Source: Anaeramoeba flamelloides
Lineage: Eukaryota; Metamonada; Anaeramoebidae
Length of the DNA: 64,000 nucleotides
Direction: 5' to 3'
Assembly: GCA_027625915.1 (NCBI GenBank)
Contig: JANTQA010000029.1
Coordinates: 2,542,001-2,606,000 of the forward strand
Position 1 is the stretch's first letter; each line of letters begins with the position of its first letter. Positions 13,901 to 24,125 of this stretch are shown piece after piece. The translations under genes and the position numbers were made by a program. The notes under the pieces are model-generated. The model did no database searches. It saw only the letters and a program-made list of their open reading frames with translations, and was not told the DNA's origin.

Positions 13901-15500
13901 TATAGTCATTAAGTAAAAATGTGTTATTCTAAGGTTATTGAAACAGAGGAAATGACTTTAGGGAAATTATATTGTTTTCTATTGGAATTTTATTTTGATC
14001 TTCAATAGGAAACCAAAACGAACATTGTTGTTTTTCTCAATAGGTTAACCCGAAGAATTTTAGTTTTTCCATTTTTAAGAGAAAATATATTGATTGATTC
14101 ATTTTACTTCATACGGATATCAACTATTCTTTGAAGTGGATGATTCTACTTCTTTTTTATTTATTCTTCAAAGGTTAATTATCAAAAATAATTGATATTT
14201 GGATTGTTTTTGGATCACTTTGAAAGAAAAAAACTTTATTTTGGTTTGTACTAGAGTTGAAAAGATCCTGTTAATTGCAAAATCACAGGATCAAAATTTC
14301 CTTTCAACTTTTCAAAAAAAAACCCAAATAATAATTAAAATAAAACATGAAACACCCATCTCGAAAAGAGTATTTCAGAAATTAATAATTACAACAACCC
14401 ATGGAAATTAAATATTTTAAATGTTACTTTTTGATTTACAAACTTTTTTTAAAAAGCTGAATGAAAACTGTGTTCCTTTATTTTTCAACAGATCGTAAGA
14501 AGGCAATAAAAAAAAAAAACTATTACGTCCGTTTTTAAAAAGGTGTGTACTAAAAGTTTTTCAAGTTGTACCTACAAACTATCTAAGTCACTATTTTAAA
14601 TCAATTTGGATCACAATTTTGAAAACTTGTGGTCTACTCTTTTTTAAAGCATGTGTCTTGTTATTAAAAGAAGTTTTTCCTTCTCCAAAGATATTATTAA
14701 TTTTTTTGATTTCAAATTTAAAAACAATAAATTTTATTTGTACAAAAATTGAGAGTTTGAAAAACTTGCGTTATTGGTGTTTTCCACAAAGGAATTTGGT
14801 TTTTTGATCACCTAAACCAACCATAAAAAAATTTTTACTTATTTTCCATAATTCATATTTTTCGCTTTTTCTTTAAAAATAAAAACAAAATTGTCTTTTC
14901 GTGATATGAGGAGAGCACAACACCAAAGTATTTTGGGTTTTTTTGTCACCACAAAAAAGGATAATTAAAAAAAAGAAAAAGGGTCCAATTACCATCTTTG
15001 TTTGAGGATTCTCCATTTTGAAACTTTGAAAAAAGACAAAGCATTTGAATTGTTTGTTGAGTTGTCTTTTGGTCAGAAAAATTGCCAACATATTCAAATT
15101 TTTGCGATTCAAGAATTTTTTTGCAAACTAACAAAAAAACTTTTAAAGAACACCCAAGAAACTCTTGACCCATTTGTGAAATTTCTGTATTCGTTTTTGG
15201 TTGTGTTTTTTGGTTGAGAAGGAAATTTGATAATTGTAGAAAGAGCTTTTGTAAGACATTTGCAAATTTTGAACAGTGCTCAAAGTCTCTGATTGAATTT
15301 TGTTCACCTACGAACAGAAGATAAAAGTCTTGGATTATTTCTTTCCAGTTGCGTGGATCCGTTTTGCTTTTTTGTGATCTTTCAAGTTTTTCATAATTGG
15401 ATGTTAATCTTTTGAGTTTTTTGGCTGTTTCGTGAGAAAGCTTGGAACTTTCGGTTGTTTTTTGTTTGTTCTTATTTCGGCGGTTTCTTAAAAAAGACAT
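1..15500 (-). CDS. WDFY3/Alfy-like BEACH-domain protein, 3' end outside window (exons 15500-14993 and 9312-<1)
   Basis: Large scaffold protein of the BEACH family. WDFY3/LvsA-type members act in selective autophagy and membrane traffic. Exon 1 starts at the ATG at 15500 (MSFLRNRRNK) and ends GATG|GTAATT at 14993, phase 1. Exon 2 opens after CTTAG at 9313 and completes a Glu codon, then stays open for about 3100 codons to the window edge. Seen in order: helical armadillo-like N-terminal part; ConA/LamG-like segment near 6600-6200 (YSMIFWVKIK, FVNGNFIE); more helical repeats; PH-BEACH near 1770-1560 (CEEFEEIHYISQLL, YRGILIIGKNNFYLF); BEACH from about 1250 (WQNGIISNFEYL, YPIFPWVL, LPLWAKGSACEFIR). 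WD40 repeats normally follow, beyond position 1. Odd: Lys/Glu tracts (6990-6790, 8900-8730) and an Asn/Asp tract before PH-BEACH. An in-frame stop precedes the exon 2 frame, so that exon cannot supply the start. The family call is strong; the WDFY3 subgroup is inferred from the exon-junction match to the human N-terminus as I remember it. Confidence 0.88.
1793..1945 (-). repeat. Asn/Asp-coding trinucleotide tract in the BEACH gene
   Basis: About 150 bases of ATT/ATC repeats on the plus strand, read as Asn and Asp codons on the coding strand. The tract lies just before the PH-BEACH domain and keeps the reading frame. It is probably a disordered linker that varies in length. Confidence 0.9.
10938..11292 (-). 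repeat. R1 repeat copy a, with an internal inverted segment
   Basis: About 355 bases related to the copies at 12436, 32985, 33735 and 44835. The outer parts match the minus orientation: TTCCAAAATTTTGG at one end, and the GATCGATCAATAATTGT block near 11205. The piece at about 11040-11130 (TCAATCATTGG to ACGTAACTGC) matches the plus orientation instead. A local inversion inside the element is the simplest reading. Confidence 0.65.
11324..11726. mobile_element. M3 TA-flanked inverted-repeat element, 403 bases
   Basis: The ends CAGCCGTTTCAAGACT and, read from the other side, CAGCCTTTCCAAGGCT start inverted repeats of about 70 bases. Both arms contain ACGATATCAGAATTTGATCT. TA sits directly outside both ends. 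No coding capacity. The ends and TA target fit a non-autonomous Tc1/mariner-type element (MITE). It is the only copy seen here. Confidence 0.85.
11790..11968. mobile_element. M4 TA-flanked MITE, copy 1
   Basis: A 179-base palindromic element flanked by TA, with ends CTGGTATTTGAATTATAAAT and its mirror. Other M4 copies in the window are at 18500, 22965, 24618 and 60099. The arms contain the shared CACTTCCTTTT-like block. Confidence 0.85.
12150..13590. repeat. R3 long-hairpin element interrupted by an R1 copy
   Basis: Arms of about 265 bases at 12150-12418 and 13318-13590 are inverted copies of each other; blocks such as TTGATCAAGGTATCATTTTA recur on the other strand. Related arms lie at 48607-48840, 48865-49105 and 49455-49680. 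The centre (12850-13310) matches 49110-49450 inverted. An R1 copy at about 12436-12792 sits just inside the left arm. No ORF of note. Confidence 0.75.
12436..12792 (-). repeat. R1 repeat copy b, nested in the R3 element
   Basis: Minus-strand copy of the R1 family, with CTTTGATCGATCAATTTTCC and TCTCCAAAATTTTTAACACA near one end. It lies between the left arm and the centre of the R3 element. Confidence 0.7.
13610..13861. mobile_element. M10 TA-flanked MITE, copy 1
   Basis: A 252-base element with ends CAGCTATTTTAAAAAAGTG and, inverted, TAGCCATTTTAGAAAAGTG. TA flanks both ends. A second, interrupted copy is at 22009-22808. Confidence 0.8.
13890..14190 (+). repeat. R4 repeat, copy 1
   Basis: About 300 bases matched by the reverse strand of 37130-37410. 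Shared blocks include TCTATTGGAATTTTATT and GATATCAACTATTCTTT. The ends were not resolved and no coding potential was seen. Confidence 0.6.
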
Positions 15501-16389
15501 TTTAACAGTCAGCCGCGAAGAAAGCAAAAAAAAATGATACAGAGCAAAATTAAAATCATTTTTAAAGGTCTTCTTTGAAATACAGAAAACTTAATTGTGA
15601 AAACATGTGACTCCAAACGATTGTCTGTTTTTTATTTGTTTTTATTTATAATTTAAATAATTGCTTTTTTCATTCGATGTGTTTTTTCTCATGAAATACC
15701 AAAGAGAAACAGAAAATATTGATTGAGGGAACGGTGCTTTTAAATATCAAAGCTAAGAAATTAAAATTTTCTTTCAGTTTCCTAAATTATCAACACCTTA
15801 CAGACAAATTAAACAAACCAATCAGTTCTAAAAAGGAAAAGATACAAATAACACTTTTTCGAATTACAATTTTTGTTTTTCTTGTATTTTGGCCTTTTTT
15901 GGAAAACAAATTGACAATTTAGTATCTTTTATTTTTCAACAAACAATAAATCGATCATAATTTATAATTTCAAAGTTTAAAAAATTGGACATTTTTTGTT
16001 TTTTCTGTCCATAAATTCCCGTTTGAGCTACCCAAACATCAGTTGAACGATCCAGGCATTTTTTTTATCATTTTTTTTGCAATTGTTCAATTGTCTAAAT
16101 AATCCATCTTGATCACCTTGAATAATTCTTTGGACTTTGCTCCCAGTATTTGTTAATTTTAATCAACGGTCTGAGTTGTTAACTTGAAATAATGTTAAAT
16201 CAATCGAGATTTTGGCAAAAATTAATTCTTTTTTTTTAAAAGGGGAAATTTGTCAGTCAACCAAAACCATTTTTGCACAACCTAATTTGAAATTTAAAGG
16301 GAAATTTTTCACAAACCCAGAAGCACAACTGAGTTGCAATCCACTTTATTTTCAAAAATTTAAACAAATCAAAGTTAAGGGTATAAATA

Positions 16390-16621
16390 CTGATAAATTC
16401 AAATAAATTGAATATAATTTTTTGTTAAATTTCCATTTTTGAAATCAATTAACTCAAATCAAAAAACAACTCATGAGAACGAATCTTTTGATCACAAAAC
16501 CAATTTTACAAAGTTTTTTCATATTTAAATGTATAGAATGCTTTAATCAAAGCTTTTCTAAAAAAATTTGTAAAATGGAAAATGAATTATAAATTTTATA
16601 ATATTTCTTTGAATTTATCAG
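16390..16621. mobile_element. M5 TA-flanked MITE, copy 1
   Basis: A 232-base element with inverted ends CTGATAAATTC and TA on both sides. A second copy of 236 bases is at 58578-58813. Shared inner blocks include CCAATTTTACAAAGTTTTTT. Confidence 0.8.
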
Positions 16622-17223
16622 TATTATAAAAAAATAATTGGAAGAAATGTTCAGATTTAGGACAAAACGTAAAGGGTTTCTTCTTTGCTTTTTAAATTTA
16701 AAGGTCTTTAGAAAGTAATATATAATAAATATTTTAGAAAAATCTTGAAAAAAACCTTAAAAATTAAAAAAATATTTTGACTTTCATTGAAAAGTCATTG
16801 TTTTAAAGTATTTTTCTGTTTACAACATTCAATTTTAATTTGCTCAGAACCTAAATTTTGATTTTCCTTAAATAAAACAATAAATTAAATTGTTTTTTTT
16901 GTTTTGAAGCAGTATATCCAAAATCCCAGGGAGAATAAAATACTACCTTCCTTCACCGACAACATTATTTAACTCAAGTGTTTTTTTTTTTTCAGACACA
17001 AGGATTTAAAGATGGATGGACTTATGAAATGCAGACTTGCGCCAGATTTAAATTACACTTTTGGATTAGATTTGAATTAATGTACAAGGTTAAAATATAT
17101 TTGTTTCAAAAATATTATTATAAATAGAAATTTTATTAAAATGGTTTTATTTTAATTAAAATCCAAAAAAAATAATATTTTTCTCATTTTTTAGTAAAAA
17201 AAAAATACAATTTCATCTTTCTA

Positions 17224-17484
17224 CCCGAATAAAAAAAACCTTTTTTATAACATCTATATAACATTTTGATAATAAAATTTTCTTTTATATGATGATTTTT
17301 TCAATATTTTTTGAAAAAATATTCTTCGAATAGGCTTATAACATGTTATAAATTTTATAAAACAGGTTATAACAAACATTTAAGTTATAAAAGTTTTGAT
17401 TATAAAAGTTTATAACATTTTAAGTGTTCATAAAACCTTTACAACACACTGATAACATGATATAAAAAACCTTTTTTATTAGAA
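17224..17484. mobile_element. M11 TA-flanked inverted-repeat element
   Basis: About 261 bases with ends CCCGAATAAAAAAAACC and, inverted, TTCTAATAAAAAAGGTT. TA flanks both. The inside is rich in TTATAAAAG and TTATAACA motifs. Single copy, moderately diverged arms. Confidence 0.6.
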
Positions 17485-17628
17485 TAGATCCTCTTAATTC
17501 TTTTTTAAAATTTATTTAAACAATATATTTCTTGTTATTAAAAGAGTAGGAAATATTCTTTCCCAAACACTAATGGTATAAACATGGAATTAAAATAATT
17601 AAAATTAGTTATTTGATAATATCTATTA

Positions 17629-17824
17629 CAGTCAGTTCCGCTTTTAAGGCACAAACTTTCAACGAAATATAAGGCCCAGAAAAAATCTCAAATTGAGGCA
17701 CAAAATTTGTAATTTTGTTTTTACAATTTATTTTAGAAGAATCTGAATTTTGTTCCTTAATTTGAGATTTTTAATTTGCCTTAAATTTCGTTGAAAGTCT
17801 GTACCTTGAAAGCGGAACTGACTG
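17629..17824. mobile_element. M2 TA-flanked MITE, copy 1
   Basis: A 196-base element with arms starting CAGTCAGTTCCGCTTTTAAG, about 50 bases long and nearly matching. TA duplicates at both ends. A second copy of exactly the same length lies at 27751-27946. The ends fit Tc1/mariner-type MITEs. Confidence 0.92.
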
Positions 17825-18499
17825 TATTTTTTATAGAATTATTTATTAAATAAGTTTTATATGTTTGAAAATCCATAAAAAAATGTAAATAATTGTTAAT
17901 TCCAATTGATACATTTAATCTTTGTTTTGTTAATAATCTACCCAAAAAATAAAATTATGTTATTAATTATTGATTAAAAATAATCAAATTAAAAGTACTT
18001 CTTTTAGGTATAAGTTGAATTTTTCGAGTTTTAAAAAACTATTTTGGGAGAATTTTTTATTTGATAGTTTGATATTTTTTCTGATATTTTAGTATTCAAA
18101 ATATCAAAAAAAAAATGATTCAATTTCAGCAAATAAAGAAATTCAATTTTTTTCAAGTTTCAAATAATTATTGCAATTTTTTTGAAATCAAGTAGATTTT
18201 TTATATTGAGCAATTTTTTAAACTAATTGATTTCATTTTTAAAGTAAATATATTGGTGTAATTTCTTCATTTATAATAAGATTTCATTCTTCTTTCCCAA
18301 AAAATAATTATTTTTTTTGAAAATAATTTGGAAATAGCTTTGAATTTTTCTTTGTAAAAATGAAGAAAATGGACCAAACTTTAAAAAACAATAATTGGTT
18401 TCGGAAAATAAACTTAAAAGTAAGTTTGGTATTATAGTAATCAGATTTATACAATTTTTTTTCAATTTCAAGATACGTTAAAATTTTTTTGACTTTTTA

Positions 18500-18661
18500 C
18501 CCGTTTTTGAATATTAAAGGGAAAAACTTTTCAAGTCTTTTTTCATTTCTTTTTTCAATTTGAGCCACAAATTACAACCCACTTCTTTGAGAACCCTATT
18601 TATAAAACACAATATGGAAAATAAAGTGAAAATTTTTACCCATTTAGAATTTAAATATAAG
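18500..18661. mobile_element. M4 TA-flanked MITE, copy 2
   Basis: A 162-base diverged copy flanked by TA. It keeps the AAAGTGAAAATTTTTACCC block and the central CCCACTTCTTTGAGA-like block shared with the other M4 copies. Confidence 0.7.
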
Positions 18662-19872
18662 TATATTAAATTTACTTGAAGATTTTTTTATGGTTTATTA
18701 TCCCCTTAACAAAAAAGATAACTACTTTTTATATGACCGAAAAAATTCAGGAAAAACCAATAAAGTTGTTTTGTATTCAGAAACTCCTTCCCCAATATAC
18801 ACTAAATTTCAATAAATGGTCCATCTTACATTTGAATTTCGAATTACTTTTGTATCGTTTAGAAGTTTTTCCTCTACAATCAAAAGTTTGCAAATAAATC
18901 ATTTTTTCTCTTTTTTATTTTTTCAACGGTGTTTTGTTAAAAATGGAAAATGAAAATGAAAAATTTGAAAGAAGTAAAAGATGAATTAATGAAAAATTTG
19001 GTTTCAAATATGAAAAAGAGATTAGATTTAAACTCTTTTTCAGTAAAAGGGGCCCAGTTTTATTGAAAAAATGGAAGACATTCTATGAGTTTAATTCATT
19101 ACTCTTATCAAACTAAAATTTCAATTTTTAGATCAAAATCATTTTTTCTCATTTAGGTAAAATTTTGTTTTCTTTGTTTTGTTCTTTTTTTCTTTTTATT
19201 CTTTTTTCTTTTTCTGTTTTTTTTTTTATTTTTTTTTTATAAATTAACTTTGAAAAAAAAAAAGTTTGAAAAACGAAATAAACAGTAAGAAAAGTTAAGC
19301 TTTGTATGTTCTTTTAAAATTCATACATTTACAAGTAAAAAATCTTATTATCAACAATTTTAATTTCCTAAAGAAATTGAGAATTTTGCATGAGAAGTTC
19401 AAATGAATGGGGCCCAAAAAATTTTTTAACATTTTTTTTTTTTTGAAATTTATCGTTTGTTCAGGTATTTCTTTTATGAATCTCAACTGTAATCTCATAA
19501 GAAGTTTATACTTTCTCTTATTTCTAAACAAACTTTATTTTGGTTGATTCTAAAAAAAAAAGTGATTTTTTCATTTTTGGCTGAGGCTCTTTTGAGTGAA
19601 ATGGAGTTTATATATATATTATTTTTCTCACAAATATACACATTGCAAATATCTACATTTTATAAAATTGCCCAAAAAAATAATTAAAAACAAAAATAAA
19701 CAAAATTTTTTTTGAGAGTTATTATTAAATAATTTGTTAAATGTAAAATTATTTGTTTATTATTTTTCTCATCATTAAAATTTGTTTTTAATAATGATAA
19801 ATGACCCGCTAAGTAGTAAATCCCAAGCATCAAAATATTAATTGAAAACAATATCATAATATCATCATTACT

Positions 19873-22800
19873 TTAAATTATTTTTGTTGGGAATAAGTAA
19901 CCAAAATTTTTATTTTCTTTTCTTAATTTCCGAAACAATATTGCAATATAAAAGGATCCTTCTTGTGATATTCCATTTTTCATTTCTAACACTTGTACAC
20001 CATGCTCTTTTGAATCATTTAGCCATTGGCACGATTCTTTAAAAGCTTCTTCAACAGTTTCGCCTCTAAATATCTTATAATTTGGTTCTTCATCAATAAT
20101 ATCTTGCAAAGGTAATTCCTCTTTTTTAATTTGCTTATTATAAGGCTCAAATCTTAAATCTACCCAAAGTTTTGCACCATTGGAAACAGATTTTGCTTTC
20201 TTATTCTTATTCTTTTTCTTCTTCTTATCAACATTTTTACTATTTTTTTTGATTTCTTCTTTAGATAATTTTATTTTTAATGGAATTGGGAAAATCATTC
20301 CTTGTTGGCTAAGTTGTTCCTCTTCTTGAAATATAAATTCTCCAACTGCAAGTAATTTTCTCTTTTCAACTATGTTATAATCATAAATATCAAAAATGAT
20401 CTTTCCCGGTTTATGGATAATAAAGCATTGTGGCCCGTCTTTCCATTCTGGGTTCAAATCATTTTTAATTACTGAAGTTCTTTTTTGATAAAATGAGTCA
20501 AATTCCCATTTCGTTGAACATTGCTGAGTTGCGCTATAAATTACAAAAGGATCTATAAGAATAAATTTTGTTGAAAAATTAATTAATTTGGTATTTAATT
20601 CCATTTAAACATTGGAAATGATTTTTTTATAATTTCTTTTTTTTTTTTTTAAACAGATTAAATGTTATTTGTAGCACTATTTATTCATTTATATTCGGGT
20701 ATTCATCAAAATAATTTTTTTAGTAATAAAATAAGATCGTAGGTGGTTTGGCTGAAGAGCAATAATTTCTTCATTTTTTCATTTGTTAAAAAAAGTTTCA
20801 CAAGCCCAACAATTATTTCTGAAAATATCTTTGCCAACCTAAAAAATTAAGAGATAATTTGATTCTGTTTAAAAAAATCTTGTTAATAAAGTGCCAATTA
20901 CGGTATTTATACATCTTTTTTAATGTTTATTGAATTTTTTAATGTTTATTGATTTTTTTAATGTGTATTGGAATTTTGAAGTCAATTTTTTAAGAACAAA
21001 TTAAAAACAAACTAAATTTTGACTCAATTTTTTTAATTATAGTGAAAATTTTAATTATCACAAGTTTTTTAATATTCTCAGAAGTAATTCAGAATAATCT
21101 CATTAAAAAACAAAAAAATGAATATAATCTATATCTCAGTGAAAGGATCATTTAACCACTAATTTATCTGCTTGTCATTAAAATTACAATATTGATGATT
21201 ATCTCTATTAAATTAAAACAATTCAGTAATAATGGAAATTTTAAAATGTGATTTTTAAAGTTGAGAGAACATTTATTAAATAATTTTATTTGTTAATTTT
21301 TCTTGTATTTTATTTTTTTTTATTAAATTTACAGTGGTATAAATAACCCCTGTTTTTTATTTTAACCCATTACTAAAATTTAACTAATGTAAAAAATATT
21401 GGCTGACTCTGGAAATAAAAGAAACAAATCAATGGGGTGGAAACAGTATATAAACATGAAATAGTGTTCTTTATATAAATTTTAAAAAAGAATTATGAAG
21501 ATATGGAAAGATTAAAATGTAATTTTTTGACAAAAAAATGAGCAAAATTTCATTTTTTGAATTTTGATAAAAAAAACATTTTATCTCAGAAATTTTGAAA
21601 ATATGACGAAATTTTTGAAACAAAAGCATTTAATATTATTGAGTCATTTCGACTAATCAAAGATCTAACCTCTAAAGTCAATTTGAATCCGAACTAAGAA
21701 TATATGTGTGTCTTCCTATCTTCAAATACCCAAGTCTGAAAAAAAAACACGAGTTAAATTTTAGTAATGGGTTAAAGGTTGTCAACACGGGTTATTTACA
21801 CCACTGTACGTCTAAAAAAATATAATTGTTTTAACAAAGTGTGATCAAAAAAGTTTTTAATAAAGTCGTGAAAATAGGTTATATACAAGTTTTCCAACTG
21901 TTTTATGGTCATTTTTTATTAACTTTCCTTTTCACTTTTTGAAAATAAATGCAGATATCTAAATTATCTTTTTTTTTCTCCCAAAATTAATTTTTGAAAT
22001 TTTAAGTAAAGCTATTTTAAAAAAGTGAGAAATTTTTTGTTTATATTTTTGAAAGTATTATATTTTCAAAAAGTAAAAACTTTTTCATAATTAAAACTTT
22101 TTTAAAGTTTTCCACAGTGATCAAGATAATACGTGCACAAAAACTATAATCCGTGTTTCTAAATATAATCCGTCCTTTTTTTTTGTTTTTGTTCCAATGC
22201 AACATCCAATTTACTACCGATAGTATACCCTAGTTCAAATCAATTTTGAAAGTAAACTCCTTTATATTTTCAGTAAAATTTAAATTATGAATGCAATTTG
22301 TTCAAATTTTTCCTAATTTTCTCAATTTTTTCTCAATTTTTTTGTTTTTTTGATGAGAAAAATTTTCATTAAAAATTTATTCTATTTTTTGAGATAAATT
22401 TTCTGATTTGATCCTTTATTTTTAGAATTTCTTTTTAAATAATAGAACTTTAAGAAACCAGTACTTTATTTTTTTAGGGTTTATTGTTGGTTTCTTTGAT
22501 AGGTTAATGTATAGGTATTCTTTACCAAAAAAATACGCTTTTTATTTTGAAAAACGGATAAAAATTTTCTGCACGCTTTATTTTAACAACAGTATTTTAT
22601 AATAGCGAGGAATTTTTTTTAAAAAAAAAGTTCTTTTCTTCACACACCAACCTCTACCTCGCATTTAATAAATGTTGTGACCTCACTTTTTGAAAAAGGA
22701 AACTTGAAAATTTGATAAAAGTTTTAATAAGGAAAAAGTTTTCACTTTTTGAAAATTGAAAACTTTAAAAAATGTTATAAAAAAAAATCCTCACTTTTTT

Positions 22801-23750
22801 TAAATGGCTCAAGTTTGATAGAATTTTTTATTTAGTTTGTAGACAATTCTTTGGTAATAAATATCGAAATTTAAAGATCCACGGGATTTTATATTCTGCC
22901 ACTTTTTTAAAGACACAAACGGTGTTCATAAAGAAGGTGAAAAAAAATAGTCAAATTGTTTATACTGTGATTTCAATTTTAAATGAGAATAACTTTCACT
23001 TCATTTTCCATTTCCTTTCTCAAATAGAGACTATAAATCCCAAACACTTCGTTTGGAAACTGTATTTATAAAAGAAAAATCTGGAAAAGGAAGTGAAAAT
23101 TTTTTCCCATTTAGAATTCAAATACCAGTAATTAATCAGCTCAACAATTTCTTTGAGTAGACTGAAAAAAAAGACTTCTTTTGGTCAACCAATTTTTTGT
23201 TCAATGACTTGTTGTAATGAAAATCAAATGTTGGTACGTTTTTGCTTTGTTTCATTTTTTCGGGAAATGTGAATGATTTTTTTAAGAACACAAAACTTTC
23301 ATAAAGCCTTTTTGTGTGAGGCTGTTTTTGAGAAAACAAATGAATACCATCTGTTTAACACGTTACAAATTTTTTTTTTAAAAAAAAAAAAAGATCGGAA
23401 ATTTCAAAGAAAACTTTTTCTTTTAAATAAAATTCAGTCTTGTTCCAAAAAGGAATCTTCTTCAGAAAATAAAAAAATTAGGAGATTATTTAATTTTGAT
23501 GTTTTTTGCTTCTGAAAATTCGTTGTTCTTCATAAAAAAGAATTTTTTTTAATTTATTTTTTTTTATTTAGAAAAAAAATTAAAGAAAAAAAAAAAGAAC
23601 AAAAGAACAAAAGAAACGAAGTTTACCAGAATCACCACTTCGATTTGCAGGAGGTAAATTTTGTGCTTTTACTACTCGAACATAAAGTTTTCCATTCAAG
23701 TTAAAATCTTCTTTCTTCTTATTCGATTTCTTATTTTTTTTTTCAGTCAT
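19873..23750 (-). CDS. C2-domain protein, 267 aa (exons 23750-23627 and 20552-19873)
   Basis: Exon 1 starts at the ATG at 23750 and reads through a Lys-rich leader into the first C2 strand (GKLYVRVVKAQNLPP ANRSGDS). It ends TCTG|GTAAAC, phase 1. Exon 2 begins after CTTATAG at 20553 and completes DPFVIYS. The joined GDS|DPFVIY is a canonical C2 loop 1, so the apparent ATG at 20604 is intronic. Strands continue with TSVIKNDLNPEWKDG and KIIFDIYDYN. A Lys-rich insertion (about residues 145-160) splits off the last strand, GAKLWVDLRFEPY. Some usual calcium ligands are changed: Asn replaces Asp in ANRSGD and in DYN. The other Asp ligands remain, so calcium binding may be partial. The C-terminal 80 residues (QWLNDSKEHGVQVLEM, SFYIAILFRKL) form a domain I do not recognise. 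Probably a membrane- or lipid-binding adaptor; no enzyme motif seen. Confidence 0.85.
21332..21806. mobile_element. M6 TA-flanked MITE, 475 bases
   Basis: Inverted ends CAGTGGTATAAATAACCC and CAGTGGTGTAAATAACCC with TA outside both. The arms run about 60 bases and both include AACCCATTACTAAAATTTAA. No ORF. Tc1/mariner-like ends. Confidence 0.88.
22009..22808. mobile_element. M10 MITE, copy 2, split by an M9 element
   Basis: The left end AAGCTATTTTAAAAAAGTG and right end (inverted) GAGCCATTTAAAAAAAGTG match the element at 13610. The block GTAAAAACTTTTTCATAATT also matches. The interior is interrupted at 22115-22592 by M9. Confidence 0.75.
22115..22592. mobile_element. M9 element, copy 1 (478 bases), nested in M10
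   Basis: Starts CAGTGATCAAGATAATACG and ends in CAACAG followed by TA. Its relative at 28981-29457 is 477 bases and matches through blocks such as ATAATAGAACTTTAAGAAAC. The inverted ends match in about 17 of 24 positions. Confidence 0.78.
22965..23128. mobile_element. M4 TA-flanked MITE, copy 3
   Basis: A 164-base palindromic copy with TA flanks, ends CTGTGATTTCAATTTTAAAT and (inverted) CTGGTATTTGAATTCTAAAT. It contains GGAAAAGGAAGTGAAAATTT. Confidence 0.82.
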
Positions 23751-24125
23751 TTATTTGGCACAGTAAGAGGAAAAATAATAAAAAAATGTCTAATTTTAAA
23801 GATGGGATCTATTAAAACAGACAATCAAAACAATTATATTTGAATATAAAAAGATTTTAGGAGAACAAAACGAAAGGTTTAGGTTCTAAATTGTTGACTA
23901 AAGTATTGAATGAAATAATTTGAATGTTCAAAATAAATGGTTTTCGATGGTTGTCTATTGAAAAAAAAAGGGAAATAATTTTTACTATGGCTCTTTTATA
24001 CATTTATTCACAAGAAATTGATTGGAATTTGTGTTATCTACTTACCTCTTGATATTGAGTGAAAAATCGAAATTGAAACGAAGATTAAATAAAAAAAAAA
24101 AATACAAAAGCTGAAAATTGTATTA

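Larger units (their letters stand above)
9313..14992 (-). other. 5.68-kb first intron of the BEACH gene
   Basis: The donor G|GTAATT (14992) and acceptor ACTTAG (9313) have matching phase 1. The joined protein reads NGESSNKD|ENNIQQLFFQIF, which continues a helical repeat in the same way as the human WDFY3 N-terminus. The intron carries at least six recognisable repeats between 10938 and 14190. In 9313-10937 I see only AT-rich sequence with homopolymer runs, and a relative of the 33507-33735 sequence near 10785-10925. In 14191-14992 I see no named feature. Confidence 0.75.
15501..19872. other. Intergenic region between BEACH 5' end and C2 3' end
   Basis: No convincing gene. It holds the MITEs at 16390, 17224, 17629 and 18500. 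One open stretch at 16995-17090 after a good splice-acceptor-like TTTTTTTTTCAG is described in the findings. The rest is AT-rich sequence with homopolymer runs. Small ORFs here have no recognisable protein features. Confidence 0.6.
20553..23626 (-). other. 3.07-kb intron of the C2 gene
   Basis: Donor G|GTAAAC at 23626, acceptor CTTATAG at 20553, phase 1 on both sides. It contains M6 (21332), M10 with nested M9 (22009-22808) and M4 (22965). A short imperfect tandem repeat of about 19 bases (TTTTTTAATGTTTATTG) lies near 20919-20975. Nothing else recognised. Confidence 0.8.

Noticed and set aside
14199-14807. Plus-strand ORFs of 70 and 62 codons in the BEACH intron
   Set aside because: No family signal, next to repeat R4, and of the length expected by chance.
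20553-20604. ATG at 20604 as start of the C2 gene, with a stop just upstream
   Set aside because: The stretch before DPFVIYS lies before a clean splice acceptor, and a distant exon supplies a proper C2 first strand in phase.
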